Positions 1-5,891 of a stretch of DNA of 8,930 nucleotides are shown one piece after another (the first letter of the stretch is position 1; every line of letters starts with the position of its first letter). The translations under genes were made by a program, and so were the position numbers. Below the pieces are notes generated by a model. It was given only the letters and a program-made list of their open reading frames with translations, did no database searches and had not been told where the DNA came from. This DNA comes from Methanocorpusculum sp. (GTDB taxonomy: Archaea > Halobacteriota > Methanomicrobia > Methanomicrobiales > Methanocorpusculaceae): the NCBI GenBank assembly GCA_029987045.1, contig DALTWN010000030.1, positions 1-8,930 on the forward strand, given 5' to 3'.

Positions 1-925
1 TGCGAACGAAGACGGACTGAAGAACAAGGAACTGGCAACCGTTCTTACCGGTCTGATGCTTCTTGGAAACACGTTCGTCGTCGAACATCCGGAGGAAGCA
101 GCCGCATCCGTTTCGAACTGGATGTACGGGACCACTGATCCGACGTTCGGTTCCACGACCGTCAAGGGAATCGATATCATCAAGACGTCCCTGCCGACCA
201 TCAGGTTCTCGACGGAACTCACCCAGGCCTGGAAAGACAGCACCTATGAGTTCGTCGAGACCCAGCGCGATCTCGGAACGCTCGTGAAGAATCTGAAATC
301 GACTTCCCGCGAAGAGACCGAAAAACTGCTCTATGATTTCGAGCCGTACTATGCTGCAAAGGAGATCATCGACGGAAAGGGTACGTTCCCGGAACCGGTT
401 TCCGGCAAGATCACCATCGGATCCCTGCGCAGCGACCATGATTCTCCGCTCTATGTCCTTCTCAAGAACTGGGAATACTTCAGGGACAACTACAATACCT
501 ATCTGAAACCGGCATCCGCTTCTACGAAAGCAGGACCGGTTGCGAATGCCGAACTCTATGTCAACGGCAAGAAGATCTGCAATGTCGATATCGTCGAAGG
601 TTCCGGAGGACCGAACATCATGACCCTCCTGCAGACCGGACAGGCAGAGTATGCGATCGCCGGTGCACCGCCGTTCATTTCCTCGATCGATACCCGTACG
701 GGTATCAAGATCCTGTCTCCGATCATGACCGAAGGTTCCGGATTCCTGGTCGGTGCTGACGCGCCGGTCAACACCTGGGATGAATTTGCAGCGTGGGCAA
801 TAAAGCGCAGTGCAGAAGGAAAGAATCTCGTCATTGCGGTTCCGCAGTACAACTCGATCCAGGATGTCATGATGAAATATGCACTTGAATCGGCCGGTCT
901 CGCATACGTCAAGAAGACTGTATAA
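1..925 (+). CDS. ABC transporter substrate-binding protein (NMT1/SsuA-like), 5' partial, unusual domain order
   Basis: The reading frame is open from base 2, so the gene starts before the window; 307 codons plus stop are visible. The first ~85 residues resemble the C-terminal end of a SsuA/TauA/NMT1-type periplasmic-binding domain (a 'VVEHPEEAAASVSNWMYG' stretch, as in family C-termini). A linker rich in charged residues follows. From about residue 125 ('SGKITIGSLRSD') a second domain start of the same fold appears, with 'GGPNIMTLLQTGQAEYAIAG' and 'SPIMTEGSGFLVGADAPVNTWDEF', typical of the N-terminal lobe and hinge. The protein then stops about 185 residues into this domain, where family members run on for roughly 100 more. 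The role is presumably capture of a small organic or sulfonate-type ligand outside the membrane; the ligand cannot be read from sequence. Only about 20 bases separate the stop from a good terminator, so no frameshifted remainder is hidden downstream. The family call is fairly secure, the substrate unknown. Confidence 0.8.
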   Translation, partial: ANEDGLKNKELATVLTGLMLLGNTFVVEHPEEAAASVSNWMYGTTDPTFGSTTVKGIDIIKTSLPTIRFSTELTQAWKDSTYEFVETQRDLGTLVKNLKSTSREETEKLLYDFEPYYAAKEIIDGKGTFPEPVSGKITIGSLRSDHDSPLYVLLKNWEYFRDNYNTYLKPASASTKAGPVANAELYVNGKKICNVDIVEGSGGPNIMTLLQTGQAEYAIAGAPPFISSIDTRTGIKILSPIMTEGSGFLVGADAPVNTWDEFAAWAIKRSAEGKNLVIAVPQYNSIQDVMMKYALESAGLAYVKKTV

Positions 926-947
926 CCATTTGAATTATCCTGAGTAT

Positions 948-978
948 GGGGGTGGTCTACACCCTCGGACTTTTTTTT
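948..978 (+). terminator. Hairpin plus T8 terminator of the substrate-binding protein gene
   Basis: GGGGGTG (948-954) pairs with CACCCTC (960-966) around the loop GTCTA, giving seven pairs with one G-U wobble. Four bases later comes a run of eight T (971-978). It lies 23 bases after the stop codon. Archaeal termination depends mainly on the T run; the hairpin strengthens the call. Confidence 0.75.
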
Positions 979-1013
979 AATGTTTGAATACAAAGATAGT
1001 ATATTCAACCATC

Positions 1014-1646
1014 ATGTATTCTCTTTCTTCTCTCCTCGAAAAAGTGCAGGCCCTGTTTGCAGGCGATGCGTCCGGCCATGATGCCGCACACAGTATCCGC
1101 GTCTACCGGATGGCATGCCGGATCGCCGATGAAGAGTCCTGCGACCGCGACATCGTCGTGCTTGCCGCGCTTCTGCATGACGCTGACGATGTCAAACTGT
1201 TCTCGACGGAGGATTATGCGAACGCCCGCAGGATCATGACGGAGGAAGGCGTTCCGGCATCCATCCAGGTGCGGGTCATCGATGCGATATCGACCGTTTC
1301 GTTCAAGGGGACGGATACCCAAACACCGCATACCATCGAAGGAAAGATCGTGCAGGATGCCGACCGGCTGGATGCCATCGGCGCCATCGGTATCGCCCGT
1401 GCATTCGCATTCGGCGGAAGCCGTGGCCGTGCTCTCTATGATCCGGAAGAACTGCCGGGATACGATATGTCGGAGACCGAGTATCGTGCACGAAACGGAA
1501 CCACACTCAATCATTTCTACGAGAAACTGTTCCTGCTTAAAGGTATGATGAACACGGAAACGGCCCGGAGGATTGCGGAAGACCGTGACCGGTTCATGCA
1601 CGCCTTCGTCGCCGAATTCCTCGACGAATGGAACGGGAAGATGTGA
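1014..1646 (+). CDS. HD-domain phosphohydrolase (YedJ-like)
   Basis: This 210-residue soluble protein belongs to the HD superfamily of metal-dependent phosphohydrolases, closest by motif to the bacterial/archaeal YedJ-type group; its substrate is not known. Visible metal-ligand candidates are His26 (in 'HDAAHSIRVYRMA'), the His55-Asp56 doublet in 'AALLHDADD', and the Asp-rich 'KIVQDADRLDAIGAIGIARAF' segment from residue 111. The C-terminal part has the family-typical 'HFYEKLFLLKGMMNTETAR' helix and ends 'EFLDEWNGKM'. I chose ATG 1014 because the family normally begins close to this point; an in-frame TTG at 984 would add ten residues with no family resemblance. Upstream is the preceding gene's terminator, so it has its own promoter; an AT-rich tract at about 974-1006 could supply it, but I cannot fix a TATA box. 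A decayed copy of its last 18 codons lies at 2296-2349. Confidence 0.88.
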   Translation: MYSLSSLLEKVQALFAGDASGHDAAHSIRVYRMACRIADEESCDRDIVVLAALLHDADDVKLFSTEDYANARRIMTEEGVPASIQVRVIDAISTVSFKGTDTQTPHTIEGKIVQDADRLDAIGAIGIARAFAFGGSRGRALYDPEELPGYDMSETEYRARNGTTLNHFYEKLFLLKGMMNTETARRIAEDRDRFMHAFVAEFLDEWNGKM

Positions 1647-1659
1647 GGATTGAATCCTC
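1645..1659 (+). repeat. Short inverted repeat at the HD gene stop codon
   Basis: GAGGATT and AATCCTC are perfect inverted repeats around one central G, overlapping the TGA stop. As RNA this could fold as GAGGA-loop-TCCTC. The nearest T run (T6 at about 1710) is 50 bases away, so a terminator role is uncertain. It marks the left edge of the AT-rich island. Confidence 0.35.
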
Positions 1660-1732
1660 CAATCTTATGGAGATAGAGAATATTTAACGTAGTTTCCGTA
1701 AGGTAGGTATTTTTTGAATTGAATTATTTACT

Positions 1733-1974
1733 ATGGTAAAAATAAATGATAATCTTCTTCGTGAACTCTTAAAAATAAAAATAGACACCTTCTCGAAGTT
1801 TAGGACAAATACATAACAAAATGTTTAGAACACCACTTAAATGATAGCAAAGGTGGGTGTAATAAGCATGAACTCAAAGGGAAGTGTGCCGGGATATGGA
1901 GATTAAAAACAGGTGATGAAAATATAGTAATTATCTATACGATAGAGGGAAACACCCTGACACATATGCATTAA
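1733..1974 (+). pseudogene. Frameshifted RelE/ParE-superfamily toxin remnant
   Basis: Two short frames together look like one small RelE-type mRNA interferase. From ATG 1733, 23 residues run in one frame ('MVKINDNLLRELLKIKIDTF...') before drifting to a stop at 1814-1816. From 1804 the -1 frame gives 56 residues to TAA 1972-1974, including 'KHELKGKCAGIWRLKTGDEN' followed by 'IVIIYTIEG'. That matches the RelE core: HxLkGk...aGiwRl..GdyRviYtI. The second frame has a stop (TAG 1801-1803) immediately upstream and no start codon before its last residues, so it cannot be made alone. One base loss (or two-base gain) near 1800 would restore an ~80-residue protein, the normal size. The RelE call rests on the second frame and is firm; the first-frame N-terminus is inferred. 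No antitoxin gene sits beside it on the same strand. Confidence 0.68.
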
Positions 1975-2007
1975 TAACCCATGTTCTTTCGAACAAAATA
2001 TATCATA

Positions 2008-2033
2008 ATTGGATTAAGCACTGTTAATCCAAT
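2008..2033 (-). terminator. Hairpin overlapping the end of the antitoxin-like gene
   Basis: ATTGGATTA (2008-2016) and TAATCCAAT (2025-2033) form a perfect 9-bp stem with an 8-base loop. The stop codon (2024-2026, minus strand) lies at the stem/loop border. On the minus strand the hairpin is followed by AT-rich sequence with short T stretches but no long T run, so it may be a terminator or only an mRNA 3' structure. Confidence 0.45.
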
Positions 2034-2230
2034 CCAAGTTTTTTACGTGCATCACTCCATTCGGTTGCAGATTCAGTTCGTGCTTTGTTTACTTCATCGC
2101 AGATAATGCAACGCGGTTCTGGGGACAGTTTAATTTCTTTAAGAATTATTGTTGAAATTGACTCTCCAGTTCGATTGCAACGAGATTTTACACGATTAAA
2201 TGCAGCATCCGATATTTCGATTGTTTGCAT
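2024..2230 (-). CDS. Small antitoxin-like protein (possible ribbon-helix-helix N-terminus)
   Basis: A 68-residue hypothetical protein. The N-terminus 'MQTIEISDAAFNRVKSRCNR' followed by 'TGESISTIILKEI' resembles RHH/VapB-type antitoxins: a short beta strand, then two helices, as in proteins that bind DNA and neutralise a toxin. The C-terminal half is different, with 'PRCIICDEV' (a CxxC pair at about residues 40-43) and a charged helix ending 'ARKKLGLD'. It is preceded by a plausible BRE/TATA promoter and followed by a stem-loop, which supports a real transcript. No intact toxin gene is adjacent; the only toxin-like sequence is the broken RelE remnant, on the opposite strand and converging. It may be an orphan antitoxin or an unrelated small regulator. 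Codon use is AT-rich, unlike the genes beyond the island. Confidence 0.55.
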   Translation of the reverse strand: MQTIEISDAAFNRVKSRCNRTGESISTIILKEIKLSPEPRCIICDEVNKARTESATEWSDARKKLGLD

Positions 2231-2254
2231 GATATCTTATACTAGTTTTCAAAA

Positions 2255-2273
2255 GTAGATATAGTTTATTTTT
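2255..2273 (-). promoter_or_regulatory. BRE/TATA-like promoter of the antitoxin-like gene
   Basis: Read on the minus strand, AAAAATAAACTATATCTAC combines an A-rich BRE with a TATA element centred about 31 bases before the ATG at 2230. Initiation ~26 bases downstream would leave a leader of only a few bases, consistent with the absence of a Shine-Dalgarno sequence. Confidence 0.5.
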
Positions 2274-2295
2274 GCTGATGATTCTTCTCTTCTCA

Positions 2296-2349
2296 GTCAT
2301 GCACGGATTCGTCGATGAGTTCCTGGATGAATAGAATGGCAAAACATAA
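2296..2349 (+). pseudogene. Decayed second copy of the HD gene 3' end
   Basis: Eighteen codons here align without gaps to the last 18 codons of the HD gene (1593-1646). They read V-MHGFVDEFLDE-stop-NGKT-stop against F-MHAFVAEFLDEWNGKM-stop. About 38 of 54 bases match, and many differences fall at third codon positions, so the piece diverged as coding sequence before decay. The conserved Trp codon TGG is now TAG. Upstream similarity is lost, apart from a weak hint at 2274-2282. It is a remnant, with no start codon of its own. Confidence 0.72.
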
Positions 2350-2400
2350 CATGTGTCATTCGATACCATGGCTGATTTTTCCGCGTATCGGCATCAGAAC

Positions 2401-2414
2401 GAAAAAGCTATACT
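2401..2414 (+). promoter_or_regulatory. Possible BRE/TATA promoter of the ACT-domain gene
   Basis: GAAAAAG followed by CTATACT places a TATA-like element centred 36 bases before the ATG at 2447, allowing initiation near 2437 and a ~10-base leader. The match is modest. The rest of 2350-2446 shows no other feature. Confidence 0.4.
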
Positions 2415-2446
2415 GCCGGTAGTCCACATTATTTTCGAGAGCAGAT

Positions 2447-2815
2447 ATGGAATTACAGAAACTCCACCGGGATTTTTCCGTATGCAAGGTCGACGATTAT
2501 TCTAGGGTATTGCTGGATGCAGAATACTGTTTCCTTGGAAAGACCGATGAAGAACGGTCTCTGGTATGTCTGACGAGCGATGTGCCGGAACATACCGTCG
2601 CCCGCGAAGACGGGTGGAAAGGACTGCGGGTCCAGGGGACGCTCGATTTCTCGCTTGTCGGAATTCTTGCTGAAATATCATCGGTCCTTGCCGCCGCAAG
2701 GATCTCCATCTTTGCCCTGTCGACCTATAATACCGACTATATCCTGATAAAAGAAGCAGAGTATCAGAAGGCACTTTCCGTCCTGGAAGAATCCGGATAC
2801 ACGATTGTCGGCTGA
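2447..2815 (+). CDS. ACT-domain protein (ACT_7/CASTOR-like)
   Basis: This 122-residue protein has a divergent N-terminal half ('ELQKLHRDFSVCKVDDYSRV'), then a clear ACT domain from about residue 60: 'GTLDFSLVGILAEISSVLAA' with 'ARISIFALSTYNTDYILIKE', ending in the helix 'YQKALSVLEESGY'. The pattern (D-S-x-x-G-I-L then a-I-s-I-F-x-l-S-T-Y-x-T-D-Y-i-L-v) is that of the ACT_7/CASTOR group, which commonly senses amino acids. No catalytic domain is attached, so it is probably a stand-alone ligand-binding or regulatory subunit in the cytoplasm; neither ligand nor partner can be read from sequence. The length is usual for this group. It lies 68 bases before xseA on the same strand and may share its transcript, though no functional tie is evident. 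Confidence 0.87.
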   Translation: MELQKLHRDFSVCKVDDYSRVLLDAEYCFLGKTDEERSLVCLTSDVPEHTVAREDGWKGLRVQGTLDFSLVGILAEISSVLAAARISIFALSTYNTDYILIKEAEYQKALSVLEESGYTIVG

Positions 2816-2883
2816 CACGGCGGTTTCACGGTATCGGAGATACAATCTCAATCTTCATCATCTCCGGCGACCTATTATTGAGT

Positions 2884-4293
2884 ATGGTCCGCAAATCCGC
2901 AGGTACGAGACAGAGAGAGCAGCAGTCGACGCTCTCGTTCGATGAACGTACGGAGGATAGCGGCATCACACTGATAACACCGGTCGATTCTCTGGGGAAG
3001 AAAACGTCCCGTTCGTCCGATCCGGTCGTCCTGACCGTCTCTGAAGCGAATGTGCGTATCCAGGGGGTGCTTTCGACCGAACGGCTCACCAATATCTCTG
3101 TTACCGGCGAAGTCACCGGATTCCGCCCGAACGCGTCGGGTCATGTCTATTTTTCGCTGACGGAAAAAAGCGACGAGGGCGATGCATCTCTTTCCTGTGT
3201 GCTCTGGAAATTCCAGGCCGCGAAATATCTGACGTTCCCGTTCCATAACGGTATCGCCGTGACGGTGACCGGCAATGTCGATTACTATTCACCGAGCGGC
3301 AAACTCCAGTTCGTGGTGAAGAAGATCGAACCGGCTCTTGCCGGAAAAGCGGGACTGTTCCTGAAGAAGGAGGAATGGAAACGCGAGCTTGAAGCGGCTG
3401 GTGTCATTCCGCGGCCGGAATCCGAAATGCGGGATCTGCCGCTGTTTCCGAAATGCATCGGCGTGGTCACCTCGAAGACGGGATCCGTGCTGCAGGATAT
3501 CCGCAACGTCCTGTCCCGCAGGTATCCGCTGCCGGTCCTTCTTGCACCGGCGCAGGTCCAGGGAGACGGTGCGGAAACATCGATCGTTGCAGCGATCGCC
3601 GCACTGCAGGGAAAAGTCGATCTGATCATCCTTGCCCGCGGCGGCGGCAGTTTCGAGGATCTGTTCGTTTTCAATCATCCTGACGTCGTCCGTGCGGTCC
3701 GGTATTCGCAGACGCCGGTCATCACCGCAATCGGTCATGAAACGGATACGACGCTGGTCGATTACGCAGGCGACCGGCGTTCACCGACGCCGTCCGCCGC
3801 GGCGGAGACTGCCGTGCTGAACCGCGATACGCTGAAATCGAATCTCGGCGAATACCGTGTCCGTATCATTGCACGTACGCGTGCAATCATCGCGGAGAAC
3901 CGGTCGGTCGTCGCGGAACTGCGGTTCCGGGTCAATCCGTCGCGGCTGTCGCGCCGCCTCGATATGATGCATCAGCAGACGGCAGATCTCGCGGACCGGC
4001 TGCATGACGCACTGGTTCGCCGGATCGTCCGGGAACGCGACCAGCTCTGGCATCTCTGCGACATGACTGTCAAGCGTGCGGGACGGAAAGTCGCGACCGC
4101 GAAACTCGAACTGACCGGTATCCGCGACCATATCGCGTCCTGCGACCCGCAGAAGGCGCTGGACCGCGGATATGCCATGGTCACGGTCAATGGAACGATG
4201 GTCAGATCATGCACCCAGGTGGCCGAAGGTGACCGTATCGGCATCCGTCTTGCAGACGGCAGTGTGACAGCGAAAGTGGAGAAGATACAATGA
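2884..4293 (+). CDS. xseA: Exodeoxyribonuclease VII large subunit
   Basis: XseA is the catalytic subunit of exonuclease VII, which degrades single-stranded DNA from both ends to oligonucleotides, without metal in the E. coli enzyme. At 469 residues it is near the usual length. Order: an unusual ~48-residue N-terminal extension; an OB-fold DNA-binding domain from 'LTVSEANVRIQGVL' (~50-140); the catalytic domain with 'VTSKTGSVLQDI' (195-206), 'ARGGGSFEDL' (251-260), 'GHETD' (284-288) and 'TPSAAAE' (302-308); a long helical region (~310-420) that in the family binds XseB; and the conserved 'DPQKALDRGYAMV' near the end. All key motifs are present. I chose ATG 2884; TTG 2878 is in frame six bases upstream. 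The stop overlaps the xseB start. ExoVII is bacterial in origin and found in only some archaea, so acquisition by transfer is likely though ancient, since composition now matches the neighbours. Confidence 0.95.
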   Translation: MVRKSAGTRQREQQSTLSFDERTEDSGITLITPVDSLGKKTSRSSDPVVLTVSEANVRIQGVLSTERLTNISVTGEVTGFRPNASGHVYFSLTEKSDEGDASLSCVLWKFQAAKYLTFPFHNGIAVTVTGNVDYYSPSGKLQFVVKKIEPALAGKAGLFLKKEEWKRELEAAGVIPRPESEMRDLPLFPKCIGVVTSKTGSVLQDIRNVLSRRYPLPVLLAPAQVQGDGAETSIVAAIAALQGKVDLIILARGGGSFEDLFVFNHPDVVRAVRYSQTPVITAIGHETDTTLVDYAGDRRSPTPSAAAETAVLNRDTLKSNLGEYRVRIIARTRAIIAENRSVVAELRFRVNPSRLSRRLDMMHQQTADLADRLHDALVRRIVRERDQLWHLCDMTVKRAGRKVATAKLELTGIRDHIASCDPQKALDRGYAMVTVNGTMVRSCTQVAEGDRIGIRLADGSVTAKVEKIQ

Positions 4294-4508
4294 CATCAAC
4301 AGAACATACAGAAGAACTGAACTACGAGGAAATGGTTGCCGAACTCCGCGATATCGCAAAGAGACTGGACGATTCGGCGACCTCGGTCGAAGACGCCGTC
4401 AGACTGCATGCCCGCGGCATGGACCTGATCGCCCGCTGCGAGGCATTCCTCGAGAAGGCGGAACTGACGATCACCGAAGTATCTGTCCAGAATCCGTCGG
4501 AAGAATAG
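4290..4508 (+). CDS. xseB: Exodeoxyribonuclease VII small subunit
   Basis: XseB is the small helical subunit; several copies coat the extended helical arm of XseA and are needed for activity and stability. The 72-residue product is typical in length and pattern: 'NYEEMVAELRDIAKRLDD', then 'SVEDAVRLHARGMDLIARCE' and 'FLEKAELTI', predicted as two long helices. The start ATG overlaps the xseA stop (ATGA), so translation is probably coupled and production of the two subunits linked. A GGAG at about 4279 lies within xseA ten bases upstream. The T6 tract at 4597-4602, beyond the next promoter, is the first plausible stop for this transcript. Confidence 0.95.
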   Translation: MTSTEHTEELNYEEMVAELRDIAKRLDDSATSVEDAVRLHARGMDLIARCEAFLEKAELTITEVSVQNPSEE

Positions 4509-4534
4509 ACGTACAGGAAGCTGCTGGTAACGTA

Positions 4535-4547
4535 AGCTATATATACA
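4535..4547 (+). promoter_or_regulatory. TATA box of the AAA ATPase gene
   Basis: TATATATA (4539-4546), preceded by AAGC, is the best TATA box in the window. Initiation about 25-27 bases downstream of its centre falls at about 4568-4571, right at the left edge of the palindromic repeat 4569-4607. The leader would therefore consist almost wholly of that palindrome. Confidence 0.6.
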
Positions 4548-4568
4548 GATTGTAGCAAACTTTCCTAT

Positions 4569-4607
4569 GTAATTACAAAAAGTGGTAATTTTACCGTTTT
4601 TTGTAAA
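4569..4607 (+). repeat. Palindromic repeat, copy 1 (upstream of ATPase)
   Basis: This copy matches 5892-5930 at 36 of 39 positions in direct orientation. Its core 4573-4606 is an imperfect palindrome: TTACAAAAA and TTTTTGTAA at the ends, GGTAA and TTACC near the centre, with two non-matching pairs that would be G-U wobbles in RNA. It can act either as a dyad protein-binding site just after the inferred transcription start, or as a hairpin forming the 5' leader. Its T6 tract could also stop transcripts from xseAB. Confidence 0.85.
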
Positions 4608-4608
4608 T

Positions 4609-4614
4609 GAGGTG
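4609..4614 (+). promoter_or_regulatory. Shine-Dalgarno sequence deciding the ATPase start
   Basis: GAGGTG lies four bases before an in-frame GTG (4619). The alternative ATG at 4607 has no ribosome-binding site and abuts the palindrome. This favours GTG 4619. Confidence 0.55.
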
Positions 4615-4618
4615 CCCT

Positions 4619-5875
4619 GTGGAAATCTCACGTGACAAATATCTAAGAACCCTGATCAATAGGAAACATAACGGTTTGATCAAGGTAATAACCGGACTTC
4701 GCCGTGTCGGGAAATCCTATCTTCTCTTCAGATTATTCTATCGTCATCTTATTTCGTCCGGAATCGATGAGTCGCATATCATAAAAATCGCATTCGACAA
4801 TCCGGAGTTTGAAGATATCAATACCGCAAAGGAAGCATTGGCATATATCCGGGGGAAGATAACCGATACCGGGATGTACTATGTCCTCCTCGATGAAGTG
4901 CAGTATCTTGAGCATTTCGAAGGTACGCTTAACGCTCTCCTCTATCTCGATAATGTCGATGTATATGTCACCGGGAGCAACTCACGGTTCCTCTCACAGG
5001 ATGTGCTGACTGAATTCCGCGGACGGGGTGATGAGGTACATGTCTATCCCTTGTCGTTTGCAGAATTCATGACGGTCTATCCCGATACTGTCTACAAAGG
5101 GCTTGAAGAGTATCTCCTTTTTGGTGGCATGCCGTTTGTACTGCAGCGGGAAACCCCGGAGGAAAAAGCACAATATCTTAAATCCCTGTTCGAGGAGACC
5201 TATCTGAAAGATATCATCGCACGGTACCATTTCAAGAACCATGATGACCTCTCGCTTCTGCTCGATATCATTTCCTCCGTCATCGGTTCGCTGACAAATC
5301 CGCTACGGATCAGCAATACCTTTTCTACCGTATTTAATTCGCCGGTTTCACGCAGTACCATCAGTTCCTATCTCAAGGCATTTGAAGATGCATTCCTCAT
5401 ATCTTCTGCGAAACGGTATGATATCAGAGGAAGACAATACATCGGAACACCGTTGAAATACTATTTTGAAGATCTGGGATTACGGAATGTACGGCTGAAT
5501 TTCCGGCAGCACGAAGAAACATATCTGATGGAAAATGCGATTTACAATGAACTGCGCTATCGCGGGTTTTCTGTCGATGTCGGCGTAGTCGAACGTCGGG
5601 AGACGAATGATGATGGGGGCAGTGCACGCCGTCAGTATGAGATCGATTTTGTTGCAAATCGCGGTTCCGCACGCTATTATATCCAGTCTGCATATGCGAT
5701 ACCGGATGATGACAAGATGATGCAGGAATCCCGGTCCCTTCTCTTGGCAGGCGACAGTTTCAAGAAGATAATCGTCGTCAAGGACCCGGTTGTCCCGCGC
5801 CAGAATGAGAATGGAATTCTGATGATAGGGATTGTCGATTTCCTGCTCGATGAACATTCTTTGGAAAAAGTCTGA
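4619..5875 (+). CDS. AAA ATPase with DUF4143-type C-terminus
   Basis: A 418-residue member of the archaeal/bacterial AAA_14 plus DUF4143 ATPases, common multi-copy proteins of unknown role. The N-terminal P-loop domain has Walker A 'GLRRVGKS' (26-33), Walker B 'YYVLLDE' ending at Asp92-Glu93, and a sensor-like 'VTGSNSRFL' (~117) followed by 'FRGRGDEVHVYPLSFAEF'. The middle holds the family's helical segment ('EYLLFGGMPFVL', 'YLKDIIARY'). The C-terminal half has a winged-helix-like 'SRSTISSYLKAFEDAFLISS' and a nuclease-fold-like 'YEIDFVANRG...YYIQSAYAI' resembling restriction-endonuclease-type cores; activity is unproven. I chose GTG 4619: it follows a GAGGTG site and gives 'MEISRDKYL', the usual family start; ATG 4607 would add four residues. 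The gene is more AT-rich than xseA and is bracketed by palindromic repeats, suggesting it arrived as a unit. Confidence 0.9.
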   Translation: MEISRDKYLRTLINRKHNGLIKVITGLRRVGKSYLLFRLFYRHLISSGIDESHIIKIAFDNPEFEDINTAKEALAYIRGKITDTGMYYVLLDEVQYLEHFEGTLNALLYLDNVDVYVTGSNSRFLSQDVLTEFRGRGDEVHVYPLSFAEFMTVYPDTVYKGLEEYLLFGGMPFVLQRETPEEKAQYLKSLFEETYLKDIIARYHFKNHDDLSLLLDIISSVIGSLTNPLRISNTFSTVFNSPVSRSTISSYLKAFEDAFLISSAKRYDIRGRQYIGTPLKYYFEDLGLRNVRLNFRQHEETYLMENAIYNELRYRGFSVDVGVVERRETNDDGGSARRQYEIDFVANRGSARYYIQSAYAIPDDDKMMQESRSLLLAGDSFKKIIVVKDPVVPRQNENGILMIGIVDFLLDEHSLEKV

Positions 5876-5891
5876 ATCCAGCTGGTTCTGA

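Larger units (their letters stand above)
1660..2295. other. AT-rich accessory island
   Basis: This stretch is plainly richer in A and T than the genes on both sides. It holds the toxin remnant on the plus strand and a small antitoxin-like gene on the minus strand, facing each other. No transposase, integrase or terminal inverted repeat is visible. Bases 1660-1732 and 1975-2007 hold nothing I recognise. Its composition and content suggest horizontal origin. Confidence 0.55.

Noticed and set aside
984..1013. Upstream TTG start adding ten residues to the HD protein
   Set aside because: The added residues do not resemble the family N-terminus, have no ribosome-binding site, and ATG 1014 fits the usual length.
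2368..2505. Short plus-strand frame (MADFSAYRH...) before and into the ACT-domain gene
   Set aside because: It covers the likely promoter, overlaps the ACT gene out of frame and resembles nothing known.
3289..3738. Long minus-strand frames inside xseA
   Set aside because: They are antisense to an unmistakable xseA and have low-complexity, Arg-rich translations typical of shadow frames.
4573..4606. Palindromic repeats as a two-unit CRISPR array
   Set aside because: The copies are 1.3 kb apart with a whole gene between them and no spacer-sized periodicity.
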